From contig BJKQ01000003.1 of the NCBI GenBank assembly GCA_006538405.1, forward strand, positions 1,736,001 through 1,800,000: a DNA stretch of 64,000 nucleotides, given 5' to 3'. The stretch comes from Hansfordia pulvinata. Lineage: Eukaryota; Ascomycota; Sordariomycetes; Xylariales. The translations under genes and the position numbers were made by a program. This document shows positions 1 to 12,433 of this stretch, piece after piece. The first letter of the stretch is position 1, and the number at the start of each line of letters is the position of its first letter. A model generated the notes under the pieces. It saw only the letters and a list, made by a program, of their open reading frames with translations, searched no databases and was not told the DNA's origin.

Positions 1-2065
1 GGATTCGTTCGGGAGGAGATGATGCCGTCGGCGGCTGGGGTGAGGGAGAAGGGGAAAGGACGACAGCCCGAGAGGGACTCGTGAAGATACACCCGGAGTG
101 AAAGGATAACAGTGGTGCGTGTAAAGGAGAGGGTATGACGCTTCTGACAAGGTGGGCAGGAAGTATGTAGAGGAGGGTTCCGCCGACAAGAGTGAGAAGA
201 TATTGAGAGTTGCCAAGCGGCCGGGTTAAGGTCCAAGGGGCACCAGACGTTTGCTCCGGGTCGGGTCTCTCATCCTCGCATCACCCAGCCATCACCCTGA
301 CTTGAGGGGAAGTACTTTACATTGAATGGACATTGGGGCTATTACCTAGGCTGGAAGCGACATGTCGTGCCTTCATTGTAGCAATCGTCGGCCTCCGATG
401 TCCGAGGCTTCTGCTTAGGTAGACAGTGCTGGCCTGTGAAGGAGGCTGGTGCTGAGGTGGAGGGAGATATCTCGCAGTTTGCCGGGTAAGGCAGCTGTGG
501 CAGTGGGCTGCTATGTGATCTGTATGCCAATATCTTCCAAGTCATTGACTACAGTGCTTAACCCGTGTTTGTGTCATTGTCCATGTGTTGCTCGGGGGTT
601 TCAAAGCCCTGCCTGGCCGATGCAATGAAAAGACACCGCAGAAGTCGAGCAAGAGGGAGCAAAATCCCAATGTACAGAGAGCGCCTCTATGAAACAAAAA
701 TGATACCTGCCTACGTATACCTAAGGTACCTACCCTGCCGATTCGAGACTAGGTAGATACATGTAGCTATGCCATCTGTGAGATATCCTACTTATACGGG
801 CATATCGATTATCCCCACTGGGCCTCCAAAACGGCCATTGTGGCAGGTCTGAATGCGATGGGCTTCTTCTGATGACTTCCCCGGGCGGTCGGGATGGCGA
901 AGCAGGGCTGCTGACGATAATACCAGATGCCCCCTCGCCCCAGAAACCACTCTTCGCCGTCCCGCGCGCCGGATCGGCAGGACGCGGCCCATAGTGCCGA
1001 TCCACGCGTGCCACGCCACGCCCGTCTCTCCCAGGACTGCTGAAGACGGCCCGCCACGAGGCAGAGACGGAGGCGCCGGTGGTCAAGTCAGGAAACAGTA
1101 ATCAGTCAAGGCACCGCACCAGTCCCCCACAGCCCGCCGGCCCCTCTCTTCTCGCTTCACCGAAGTGCCTCGTCGTATCGCCGGGCGTGGGACTAAGTTA
1201 CTTCCCGGACGGCCAGTCTTGTGACATGATGGCCACCCGCCAAACTCGCCCGTTCTCATGGACGAGGCTCTCGAAGTTTCCAGCTATGGATAGAGGTGAT
1301 TCTTCTTCTCCGATCGGGAGCCCAGGTCCGAAGTCTAACTCAATCGCGGAAAATCGCAGAAAAGGGCAAGTCCACCACCCCCTTCCACCCCCAAAGCCCG
1401 CACTATACATGTATCACACTGGCCGACACGAGCGAGGCCGCGATAGCCCCGCAATGGGCCTTGTAGAACCCCTCCCACTTTGCTCTGCGCTGCCCTGCTC
1501 CGATCTGGGCCGCAGAGCGCCACGGCACGCGAGAGACGAGGCTGGGGCGGGAGGCGGCCCGTCCCAGTAAGCCTCTCTCCGGCGCGGGGCGGACTATTGT
1601 CAGCCCCCAGATGCATGCATGCATGGTTCCTCCATATCGCAGAGGATAGACGATCGGCGACAGAGGGCAAAGCGTGCAGTGCGGCAGGGAGGCTATGCGG
1701 CGGGGTCTATGCATGAGGGCAGAGCCTTCTGCCCCCCTCCCACGTCCGGTCAGCCCTAGTCACTCCTCAGTGCTGTTGAAAAGACGACAATGTCCTGGAC
1801 ATGTGTATAGGTGGTTTTAGCATGTATGTTTGTTCATTTTCCGGCGGCGTACACCTATCAGTGTCAAAAGCACTCGTCCACACCCGGGCCCCGCACTGAG
1901 GCAGACAAACACCGAGAAAATCCAGAGAAGGACGAGGTAGATAGTCCGCTCTCCTGTCTGTCTGCCGTTCTGTGGCCGTGACATGCCCACGACGACAACC
2001 GGCGTGTCTCCGCGCTCTGTTCGGGCTCTCCCGGTCGTCACATCCTCGCTCGGAGCCCACGAAAC
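1..2065. other. Intergenic, no gene recognised
   Basis: Only short overlapping reading frames on both strands are present, with no recognisable domain. The first 300 bases are purine-rich and could be the leader of a gene lying to the left on the minus strand. An AGGTACCT motif lies at 724-731. The part after about 1,750 is the presumed promoter and leader of the rhodopsin-like gene. Confidence 0.5.
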
Positions 2066-4280
2066 ATGGCGCAAGCCGGTAGCAACAACAACAACAACAA
2101 CGACGATGGCAAGGTCAGCTATCTGACGCCCGGCGTCATTATAGCCGCGGGCTCGCTGCTGCCGGCCATGGACCTGGCCGTCGTGGGCCTGCGCTTCCTC
2201 GCCCGCCGCCGCCTGAGGCACGCCCTCAAGGCCGACGACTGGCTTATGATTCCGGCGACGGTGCGTTTCATTGTGTCTTTTTTCTCTGAGGGGGCGGGCT
2301 TTCTTCTTTCTTTTTCTTTTAGCAAATGCGGATGTATCTTGGCCCCCTTTTCCATTCCTACCTTACAAACTCGTCCTAACCCAACCCAACCCCTAACAGC
2401 TCCTCATCACGGCCATCGGCATCGCCGTCGTCTACGAGACGACGCAGCACGCCCTCGGGTACGGCTACACGATCCCGCTGGACGGCGACGGCAACGCCAA
2501 GGACGACGACTCGGAGCGCCTTCGCTTGACGATCAAGGTATGTCCACTATATCTCTATATATGTCTCTGTATGCACCTCTTCTTATTTCTGCACCGTGTC
2601 CACTAACAACCATCTTTCCCCCCACGGCCCGCCGCAAACACGAAAAGATCCCCTGGGTCTTCGCGCTGATTCTGCCCCTGGTCCTGGGCAGCATCAAGGC
2701 GTCCATCCTGCTCTTCTACCGGCGCATCTTCGCGCTGCCGTCTCGGCAGTGGCGGCGACGAGGGCGACTACTACACCCGGGCGGCGGCGGCGGCGGCGGC
2801 GGTGGCGGTGGGAGCAAGACAAGCAGCGGGAGAAGCAGCTGGGCGGGCGCGGTGCTGGCGTCCCTGGTGGCGCTGGTCGCCGTCTGGACCGCCGCCTTCT
2901 TCCTCGCCGGGCTCTTCATGTGCGGCACCACGCTGCCCGACTACTGGGCCGACGACGCCGCGGCCATGATCAACAGCTGCGGCCGCGGCGTCCTCGCGCC
3001 CACCCTGTGGTTCTGCATCACCGACTTTGCGTCCGACGTCGTCATCATCCTGATTCCCATCCCTCTGGTATGTGTGGGAAGGCCCTTTTCCTTTTTTCTT
3101 TTTTTCTTTCCTTCTTCCTTTTGTCGTTTCTGTCCCCACGTGGAGGTAGCGCAGGCCGTGTGACGAGTCTCCCGCAGACTGGAGAGAGAAAATGCTGATG
3201 ATATTTGCTTGCATAGGTGTGGCAGCTCAACCTCTCGACCATGCGGAAGCTCTCCGTCATCGGCGTCTTTCTCCTCGGCGCAGTGTGAGCCACCCCCCGC
3301 CCCCCTCCCCCTTCCGTAATATCTCCGGTCAGTCGAATGCTGATTTATTGCCCTATCCCGATGTGCCTCTTCAGCTCCGTCGCCTGCTCCCTCGCACGCC
3401 TGGTCATAATTGGCCAGATGGTGAGCAAGATCATGATCATGGGGTACGGCAAGGATGGGACGCGTAAGTCAGCTCTTCCCTTTTTCCCCCGCCCTTTCCA
3501 CGCATTTCTCCTCCCACTCTATTCTCCTTCTCTTGGTGGGCAAAAAAAAAAAGAAAGAAAACACAACTGACCCCCCCCCCCCTCTCCACAGGCATCCTGA
3601 CAGAGTACCTCTACTGGGGCTTGGTCGAGTGCTCCGTCGGCGTGCTAGCCGCCTCGCTGCCCACGCTGCACGGGGGCGCCAAGCGGATCGCCTGGCCGCG
3701 CCTTGCGGCGGCCGCCGCCAGAAGCGGCGGGAGCAAGCGTGACGACAGCGGCCGCTCAAGCCCCCCGGGGTGGACGGCGGCGGCGGCGGCGGAGTCTCAG
3801 GACTCGTTTGCGAGCAAGGGCGGCTTCATCAGCAGTAGCAGCAGCAGCCACGTCTACACCCACAGCTACAAGCACAGCCACAGCCATGGCGGAAGCACCG
3901 GTATCGTGGTCCAGCGCTCGTTCGAGATGGGCGAGGAGGAGGTGGCCGGCAGCACACAAGCCCGGGCGGAGGAGCCGCTGGTGGTGGTGGCGGTCGTCGG
4001 CGGCGGCGGCGGCGGTGGCAGCAGCAGCAGCAGGAGAGAGAAGAGCAGCCGCGGCAGGAGGGGGAGGAGCAGCTACGAGGACCAAGATGGTGGGAGGTCG
4101 CCGCTGGTCAGTGAGCCGCCCCGGATCGTGCCCCGACGAGAGTCAACGAGCACCACGACCGCCGCCTACAACGGCTCAGCCTCAAGGCCGCCTTATTCCG
4201 GGCGGCCGCGGACCGCGGCAGCGGCAGCAGGGTCGCGGGTCCCAGCGACGCCAAGGGCGACAGCCCGCCGCCCGCCGTGA
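2066..4280 (+). CDS. Fungal rhodopsin-like (Pth11-type) integral membrane protein
   Basis: Predicted seven-helix plasma-membrane protein of the fungal rhodopsin-domain family, which includes Pth11-like receptors; ligand and signalling partner are unknown. I place six exons at 2066-2260, 2400-2537, 2648-3067, 3217-3284, 3375-3463 and 3592-4280. All junctions are GT...AG and the frame closes to 532 residues. Visible family features are the first helix followed by the R-F-x-A-R-R and ADDWLMI motif near residues 45-63, a helix with IPWVFALILPLVLGSIKASI after exon 2, an FYRRIF segment, and the QLNLSTMRKLSVIGVFLLG segment in exon 4. Helices end near residue 330. The remaining ~200 residues are a low-complexity cytoplasmic tail rich in Ser, Gly, Arg and His. 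A run of about ten glycines sits in the loop after FYRRIFALPSRQ, longer than is usual for the family. No frameshift is needed. The start is the first ATG before the first helix. Confidence 0.85.
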
Positions 4281-5420
4281 GCGCAGCTAACCACCACGCC
4301 ACCGGACCACGCAGGGCTTCCTGGGGCAGCGCGCCTGTGGACCACGGCGACGCGGACCACACGGGGGGGGAGACGTCTTGCAAAGGGCACAGGCCGGGTA
4401 TACATATGTGCTCTTGTTCCCCTCGTCATTTGACCATTTTCACCAACGTCGTGGAACCAAAAATCGACACTCGCGCACAGTGATGCGGTGGAACCCCACA
4501 GTTTCCGAGACGCCCGTCTTCGTCTTTTGGTGAGGGACGGACGAGCCGGACAGAACCATGAACTGGCCAAACGGTCGAGAGGACGCCCTTGCTTCGTGTC
4601 CAACCCATACTGCACACCTCGGGATGCGTACGGGCCGCGACGCCCGCATTGCGGCTTGACTAGGTGCAACAATGTGAGGCAACATGCTGCTCCTCCAAGC
4701 CAGCGGCCGCGGTGCTTCTCAGCAACATGCACCTGCACCCAGAAACACCGTATCCATCGATCAATGGCCAAGTCGGGACTGGCAAAGCCCCCTACATGGT
4801 CAAGCTTGGCCTGCTGCTCACATCTTTCCCCGCGGGGATGTGAGCTTACTTCGTCGGAATTTCAAGCGCAACATCGAGTCTACCGAGCAGATGGATAATA
4901 GTCGTTAATTGTAATTATTTATCAAAACAGGACGAGGTGAATGAAAAGAGTAAAAGGGAGTGAAAGCGCTGGGTGGACAAGCCATAATCAACCACATGTC
5001 GTAGCCCTCCTTTCGTTGGGAAAGGGACTCCTCGCTGTTACGCCGGCTCATTCCTGGTATCCTTGTTTGATAATCATCGAGGCATAATAGCCTTTTCGTC
5101 CGTCATCTTCCACCCCTCTCCCAAGAAGCCTCTGCTCGGTCTTTTTGCCCCATCAAGCTCATCTCCCCAGAAATGCAGAGCTCAAGTGGTATCAACCGCT
5201 GGTCCATCGCACACCCAGAAGAAATCAATATGTGCATGAAGCAGCAATCCGTCGTGAGCTGGGTTCTGATTGCCCAAGCGCCCGTCGAGGGTGGCCTGAG
5301 GTGTCGTGGCTCGGTCCGGGTCGAGTGGCGGTACATTAAAGAAAATTCGAATGCCGTCAATGGCGGTCTTGACATGTCGTTATGGGTATCAATCATGCAG
5401 GTAGGGTTGGGAAGGAAAGA
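4281..5420. other. Intergenic between convergent genes
   Basis: Lies between the stop codons of the plus-strand rhodopsin-like gene and the minus-strand Boi-like gene, so it should hold both 3' untranslated regions. The segment 4900-4960 is A/T-rich and could carry the polyadenylation signal of the first gene. No further gene is visible. Confidence 0.5.
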
Positions 5421-8400
5421 CTAGGCCTCAGTCTTCTCCGCGTCGAGGGTGTTCTTGCTGCCGTTCGCGCTGTCGACGCGCTGCAGGCCCATCTTTTCAA
5501 ATCCGGAAATAGCACTGTCAACTTCACCAAATGAAATGCCGAGGCCTTCCCTCTTCTCGTCTCCCAAGTCTTCCTCCACCTTCTCGTCCAGGTTCATCAG
5601 CGCCGGGGGTCGTTGCTGCTGTTGGCGCGCCTTGGCAAGAGAGATCGTCTTTTGCTGGTACGTCGAGGTGAGAGGAGCGCCGTCGTCGCGGTCGATCGTG
5701 GCCTTCATCAGCGCGGCCATCCAAGTTCGGCCCTGCTGCAAGTTCGGAACAGCAAAGTAATGGACGGTGGGCTTGGTGAAATTGACGGCCTTAGTCAGAC
5801 CGGCACGGGGCGGCATGAGCTTGAAGATGAACATCGAGTCGGCGCCCCTCTCCACGAGTGCCGGGCTGGAATGTGATTCGGCGAGCGTCTCGAGGTTGCT
5901 GTCGGTGGGGGCGGCCGGGGAGTTAGTAGCTCCCGTTATAGTGGCATGCAAGCCCGTTAACCGGTCGTTATCGGCAGGGAGGACACGGTGGAAAGAAATA
6001 TCAATCAGGCCCTTCTCTTCCGTGTCCTCCTCAGAGTAGTAGTAGGCAAGACGACGGCCCTTGAGAACGAACAGGCGAGGCTTCCAAGTCGTCATCAAAT
6101 GGGAACTCTTCTTCTTCATCCAACCACTGTAATCGGCGTCCTTGATGGCTTCCTGGGGCGATATCTTCTGGAGGCCCCGAAGGTAAGCACTCGTCTCTTT
6201 CTTCTTCTTCTTTGTGCTCTTCCGGCTGCCTGCTGTCGTCGAAGACAGTGGGCTCTTGCCAGCCTCGGGCGAGTCCATGTCGAAACTCGGTCCAGCCGAA
6301 GGCGTGCTGGAGCGAGGGGAGTCCTTGGCGGAATCGCCCGGGGACCCAAGCTTGTGGCGCTCTGTCCGCGTGACGGCGTCTGATATCGCTCGCAGACCGT
6401 TCATGCCAGGGAGCTGTGCAGCCGGTTTTGACAGCCAGTCGTATGCAGGTGACCGTGCCGTGGGAGAGACAGGAGAGACGCCATTGCTGTCGATCTTAGT
6501 GACTGGCGGGGGTGGCCCATCCTTGGTTGGGGGCCTGGGGGGCTTGTTGGAGTCAATCGTCTTCGCCGACATGGAGCGGCGATGATCGGTGGTAGTTCCG
6601 TAATACTTCTGAGCGGCACTGGCAGGGGTCGAGTCAGGCCTTGCCTCGGAGCTGCCGAACCTCGAGTGCCTCGCTCCCGTCGTAGTCGCACTCCTAGCGC
6701 GGTGCTGATCGGCGTAGCTGGACTTGCGCGAATGAGCAACAAGGCTGTCCCGCTTCTTAAGCACATTCCGCTTCTTGCCCTCGACTTCAGTGCCGGAGAA
6801 ATATCCACGATCAAGGTCGACGGTCGAAGGAAGGGTCAAATCAGGATCGGAGATGTTGGGAATCTCTTGAGAAGCTGGTCGCTGGGGCTTCGAGGGGGAA
6901 GAAGCGCCGCCCATTGTCCAATTCCGGTCGAAAGATGGCTGTTTCTTGTGGCTGCCCGTGTCGGACAGGGGGAAAGTGCCGGAAGTCTTCAGATGCGGCG
7001 TGTCTCCCGAAGCCTTGTAGTCGATCGAAGAATGGCGCCGAGAGTGGTTCAGATCTCGGATGGAGGCTGCCGAAGGTCGCTTTTGATGGGATGGTTTGGT
7101 CGGGCTGTCCTGGGAGACCGGCGTCAGGGGGGCCAAGGCGTCGAACTTGGATTGCGAAATGCGCTGCGAGTTGGTCAGGGTGTTGGTTCTGCTGCGGCGT
7201 CCGGGTCTCGAGTGCTCGGAGCCAGCGTCGCTGTGAGACCCCGTGTTCCGTCTCGTGGTGAAACCACTGTGTCCGTTTGCCTCATCTTGAAGCGATTTGA
7301 TCTTCTGCCACGTCTTGAGCCGCCGACCGACGGACCCAAGGTCGAAGGCTTTGAGGAACAGCGAAGACTGATCCATTCCCAACAATACCTCTCCAGATAT
7401 CTCCTGATCACGGAAAACCTCGCAGTGCTGCTTTTCCACGCCAACGGTGAAAAGGTACTCGGCTACGTGGTCGGCCGACCAAGCCTCGATTTCGGAGCGT
7501 GTGTGGGGAACCTCCTCCTCTTCGTCCGTCTCCTCGCCTTGAATGTAAGACAAACGCTCCGGATGATTGGAACTGTATTCACTGCTCGAGTCGTTGGCAG
7601 CCTGCTGGCCGTTGGCGCCGCCCGGGGTCGGCGGTGAGTGCAAGTCAGTGATGTGCTCATCAATGACGGTCAGAGTCTCGTGTATGACGGGATTGTCCTG
7701 GTTCTGGTTATTTAACCGGCCAGTGCCAGCCAATATGCTGCCAATCGAGTTGCTCTTATTCAAGGAGACAGGCGGCGCAGCGCTCGGCTTGTTGTCGGAT
7801 TTTCCGGCGTTCAGGGGAAGCGTGATGGGCGCGGCGCCGGCAGACAAACTCGTGGGCAATTTGGGGGCGTTCCCATTCTGCGATAAATTGGGCGAGGCGC
7901 CATTTAAGGAAGGGGACGAGGCGCTTGTGGCGGTTCCGTTGGTCGATGCCGCCGCAGGACTGGGAATGTATCTTGGGGCGGAGTTGGAAGAGATCAGGCC
8001 CTTGGGCGCGGTGCGGGTGTAGACTGACGAAACAAGAGTTAGCCACCGAGGACAGAGGCGCGCTTTTCGGGAGGGTATGATGACGACAGTGGCAGTCGGT
8101 GGGTGGCAAGCGAGACGCCGCCGTGGCAGAGGCGAATTATGACGAGAAAGTAGAAGTGAACCGAGGCGATTTCCATACCTTCGGGGAAGAGACCAGTGTT
8201 GCCGTTCGCCATGTGTCGGCCAAGGAACCATCCGTCACCAAATTCATCGTCCCGCTCGATCAATTCCACCCGGTCGCCTTTGGACAAACTGAGCTCGTCG
8301 GAGCTTCTAGCAATGAAATCGTCTGTGAGTGGGGTCAGACACTAAGTCAGCCAAGATCAGGTGGCAAAGGGGGCCGTGGGTGGCAAAGGGGTCAACTGAA

Positions 8401-8627
8401 GCGGAGAGCGGGCGCAGGCCCTGCTCAGTGATGGGCGCAACCGGCCGCAAGTCAGACAGCAACAGGAGCCATTAACCACCGGGCATCGTTTGAGGCTGCA
8501 GAGCACCAAGATGTGTGCGAGCAAGATCACCTTGGTGTGCACCGCCTGCCTGGGTCGACTTACGAATTGCCAGGAGAATGTCGCCAACCTCAGGCTTGGC
8601 GGCCTGGGGGTCGCCCCTTGAGGCCAT
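5421..8627 (-). CDS. Boi1/Boi2-like polarity scaffold (SH3-SAM-PH)
   Basis: Homologue of yeast Boi1/Boi2, scaffolds that link polarity GTPase signalling to the exocytic machinery at sites of growth. On the minus strand I place three exons: 8627-8564, 8322-8179 and 8023-5421, joined at consensus GT...AG sites and giving 936 residues. The short first exon encodes MASRGDPQAAKPEVGDILLAI, which leads straight into the SH3 domain (residues ~15-68; HDFIARSSDELSLSKGD, then GWFLGRHMANGNTGLFP). A SAM domain occupies ~244-316 (starts RSEIEAWSADHVAEYL). A PH domain lies at ~696-845 (GWMKKKSSHLMTTWKPRLFV ... FAVPNLQQGRTWMAAL). The linker between SAM and PH is Ser/Pro-rich and basic, as in the family, and probably heavily phosphorylated. 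Taking the long uninterrupted frame alone would miss the SH3 domain and give a spurious N-terminus. No frameshift is apparent. Confidence 0.9.
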
Positions 8628-9400
8628 TGTGCAAGGGCGTCGGTCGCGGGACAGCTCAGAGCGGCGGATACAACACGTCCGTGTCGGTCGACTGGTCTAT
8701 TGTTGGGAGACCAGGAGGTGAAGAGAGTGGGTGGCAGCGCGGAGCGAGCGCGGCGATGGAATTGGCTGGAGGCTGAGCGGGCGCGGACAAGGCGGGCGAG
8801 TCGGCAAACGAGTGACAATGTGCGCAGCCAAGAAGCAGCACAGGCGCAGGGGAGGCGGGCGGGTGGGCAGTCGACACTTGGGACTGGAGCTGGGGGCGAG
8901 GGACCCAACGGGGCGCAAGAGACGGAGGCGTCCTACCAAAGCCGACCCTGACTCAATCACCGTCCGAGGGCGACAGCGACATGCATTGGGGAGAGTCGCG
9001 TGCGGTGGAGGTGGAGGAGGAGGAGGAGGAGGAGGAGGAGGAGAGTTGGTGGTGGTAGTGGGTGAGTGTGGTGGTGCCGGCGGTAGGCAGATCGGGGAAG
9101 ATGGAGCCGGAATTAAGGCAGCGGGACGAGGTGATGCTCGTGAATTGAGCCCAATAAAACGAGCCCAAGTCGAGAGAAAACAGGATGAAAAACAAAGGTA
9201 TCGGGCGACTGGGCGACAGGCAGGCAGGCACGGCACTGCAGGTTAGCGAGGTCCCAGCAGCCCAGAGGTACGAGGCCGCCAGGCCGCGGTACGAGCGGGT
9301 ACTTGGAAGCGCGAATGCAGACACTTGAGCAGTTGGAGGCTCTGGCCGGCGACGGAACCCGCCGCTGGGCGGCTTCACGACAGCCCTCACCACGTGCAGT

Positions 9401-9422
9401 GGGGGGGGGGGGGGGGGGGGGG
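9401..9422 (+). repeat. Poly-G run (22 G)
   Basis: Uninterrupted homopolymer directly after CACGTGCAGT. It is intergenic, and its length is likely to be unreliable in the assembly. Confidence 0.9.
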
Positions 9423-11972
9423 TTTCCCTCGAGATCGGTGGCGGGCCATTCCGCCATCGTTTTTGTCTACAGGATGCATTCCCAGGTGTAGTATTTCCTG
9501 TGTGCCCATACGAAGCGTGGGCGCCAGAGATTCATCAGGCGATATCCAAGCCGCGGCCACTCCGTGAACCAGAAAGCTGTTTGACCCAAGGGACTTGTGG
9601 CTCTGGCCAAGCCTGCCAAAAGGTCCGAAAGCACAACATCCAGACGGAATGGATGACCGCAAAGGCTCAATGTTGAGTGTCTGGCTGAGCAGGTTGATGG
9701 CTACTTTGGACAGTCGCACCCAGCCCAACAGCCACCACCCTAGTCTCTCTCTCCCTCCCCCTCTCTCTGACCAAGCCGTGAGTTACGAGGCATGTTCACA
9801 AGGCGGGATGACGGCACTTTGATGCTTGTGCAGGGGAAAACTAGATGATGAAATCTGACATGGTCCAGTCGCGCATGGCCATGAGCATGCCCAACAATTC
9901 GGATCTGTGGATTGGTATGGGTGCCATCATGGACTGGCAACTGAGGTTTACGAGTCCTCCGCAATGACACCTGCCTGTGTAAGGCAAGGTACGACGGGAT
10001 GTAGGTTGCAGGTACTCGTACACCGGACCTGGCAAAAACAACATGAGTACCAGAGGACGCAGGGACGGAATGCAAGGAAGGAGAGACCGAACGTGCGGGC
10101 GATCACGCACGCAGTCTCGAATCCACAGGCCCGAGGCTAGAGCGCACACTGCAGGTACCGCTACAGCCACCTGAGGCTCTAAGCTTCACCTTCAAAGCTA
10201 GCTACCCCGGGTAGATATACTTCTTGAGTCGCTGGTATCGCTGGCAGACCCGTCGGCTACCTAATTGAACCTACTAAACCTACCATGCTCATGTACGACT
10301 GGGAGGACACTACACCACCGCCGACCATCGTCCATCGTGGGCGCTGCTCGTTAGGTTGGTCTCGGGCTGGCTTGGCTTCATTACAATATGTACGAGTATC
10401 CGGTCCTCACCTCTCACTCTCAGCCCAGAACACGCGCGGCACCAGCCCACCAATGCTCGTGTCTTGCTGTCAGCCATTCCTCCCGATCAACAATGAACAT
10501 GCGGGAGAAGCCGCCATGTCAAATGCCATCCGACATGGGTGGTTTGAGTGCGGGATCTGTAGATCCCGTGCGCTGTCTGCGTTACCTACCCACCTAGACA
10601 GCTGCTCGCCACCCGTCCATCGAGCGACTCGATCACGTAATTTGGACACTGAAACAAGCAAATCACTGCCGGCGACGCATACCGCCCTGCCGGCCGTCCT
10701 TGCACTGCGACTGGGAAGCGCCGGCGCACAAACACAGCATGAGCCTTGCCCGGCACAGCCGCGCTCGGCAGTCCTCCTCTTTCCCATCCATCCCGCCCCC
10801 GTCGCACGGGCGCTCCGGCAGGCCGCCGTCTGGCTATCTGTCTTGTCCAGGGCCACAGCCTGCCTGCGCCCACAGGCCGCTCTGACGCAGCAACGGGCGA
10901 ATCAAGGGGTTCCCGGGGCTCAGATGTGAATCCCCCGTCTCAGGAACGAATCACAAACACTCACCCCCTCCGGTCGGGGGCCGACTTTCTGACTTGGGTT
11001 CTCTCACCGGCAAGCCGTGCGTGGCGGATACGTGCGTAAGGCTTGGGCGTCGACAGCGACGCCGGCGCGGGGAAGAGGGAGACGGCGTTGCCACTTATTA
11101 GGAGCCTTACGCCGGCGGACTCTGCGAGGCGTCTTCTTTCCTGATTCATGAAGACGAACCGGCGCCGCGGCTGGAAACCTGGTCCGTACGAGCATCTCGA
11201 GTACCGCAGCCAGATGCGCAGACACTCCAGGTTCAGTTGGAGAACCGAAGATCCAATCCTATCAGCCCCAACCACGGGCGTCCGAACGTGCAGTATCAGG
11301 ATGACCATCCGCACGCACCGCGACAACCTCGCTCGAGGGCCATACTCGTCCCCTACGTTAGGACTCGCACGAGTAGGCGGACAGACTATTGGCATGCCGC
11401 ACCACCGGGGGGAGGCGCGTGCGAGCGCGATCCTGGGTCCCGTGATTCTTCTCTCGCCGTGTCCCGACCTGAACTCTTAGACTCTGTCGCTCTTTGCAGG
11501 CCGTCGAGGCCGGACCAGGGCTGCCTTCAGACGAGGGCGTGTGGGGGGGAGAAGGCACTCTGTCATGGGTGTGCCTTTGCCCCGTCAAGTAAGGCGCCGC
11601 GCAGATAGCCCGACGTCTATACCGCTGTCAGTTAACTCGCCCATTGGCTCTGGCGATAGATCAAAGGCCCGCCGTAAGCACAGACCCATTCGAGAGAATA
11701 ACCGCGTTGCACGCGGACGAGCACGCGTTGATGGAGGGGGAAGCGCTTGTGAACAAGCCTGTGCATGCTTTTCGGGAGGCCAGCCCGTCGCGGGAGGGAC
11801 GGGCAGCAATCCAGCCAGGTATTATGCCCGTACTCCATTCGAGCGCAGCCTGCCGTCAAGCCTGCCGTCCTCGGGAACATCATCGCCAGCTCGGGTCAGA
11901 TCAGGCCTGCCAAGGGTGGCCAGGGCCCAAGCTCCGGCTGCATTGACGGTCCAGCACATCTCGCCTGGGATC

Positions 11973-11986
11973 TACGAGTACTCGTA
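11973..11986. repeat. Perfect 14-base palindrome TACGAGTACTCGTA
   Basis: Two copies of the recurrent intergenic 8-mer meet head to head here, overlapping at the central TA, to form a perfect palindrome. Single copies occur at 10013-10020, 10391-10398, 12507-12514, 13824-13831, 15362-15369, 31271-31278 and 56970-56977. Confidence 0.8.
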
Positions 11987-12407
11987 TGCGGGCACGCGGG
12001 TCGCAGCCCAGACGAGGGGCCCACGCCTTCACGTGCTCGGCATGTTCGATGGGGTGCTGCGGAGCATGCGCAGGCGTCCGCGCTCAGACGCGATTGGCTG
12101 TTGGGCTCGTCAAGGATCCACGGCCGGAGCAGCGCCTGGCGTGGAAGGGAACGGAAAAAGAAAAAAAAAAAAAGAGAAAAGACTCCGACAGCTCAGCGAC
12201 GGAACACTCGCGAGATTTGGCGTCAGTACAAAGTGCAGAACCTACTGCCCCATCTTGCCGTGGTCGTGCGCATAACGTGGGTGTGCCAGGCGAGACATGC
12301 GCTGAAACTGCCGGCTGCCCGGCGCACTGGCTCGTGTGCGGCCCGGCGCCGACGAGTCCGTTTTGCGCACGCGCGTGGAACCAAGGCTGGGGCGCTGGGT
12401 GCTGATC

Positions 12408-12433
12408 GGGGGGGGGGGGGGGGGGGGGGGGGG
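12408..12433 (+). repeat. Poly-G run (26 G)
   Basis: Uninterrupted homopolymer in the gene-free 8.6-15.7 kb stretch, in the same orientation as the run near 9.4 kb. Confidence 0.9.

Noticed and set aside
5421..8231. Single uninterrupted minus-strand frame as the whole Boi-like gene
   Set aside because: Its N-terminus is translated intron; the SH3 domain is in two upstream exons joined by good splice sites.
10285..10929. Open frame of 214 codons on the plus strand
   Set aside because: No domain, competing frames on the other strand, composition like surrounding intergenic DNA.
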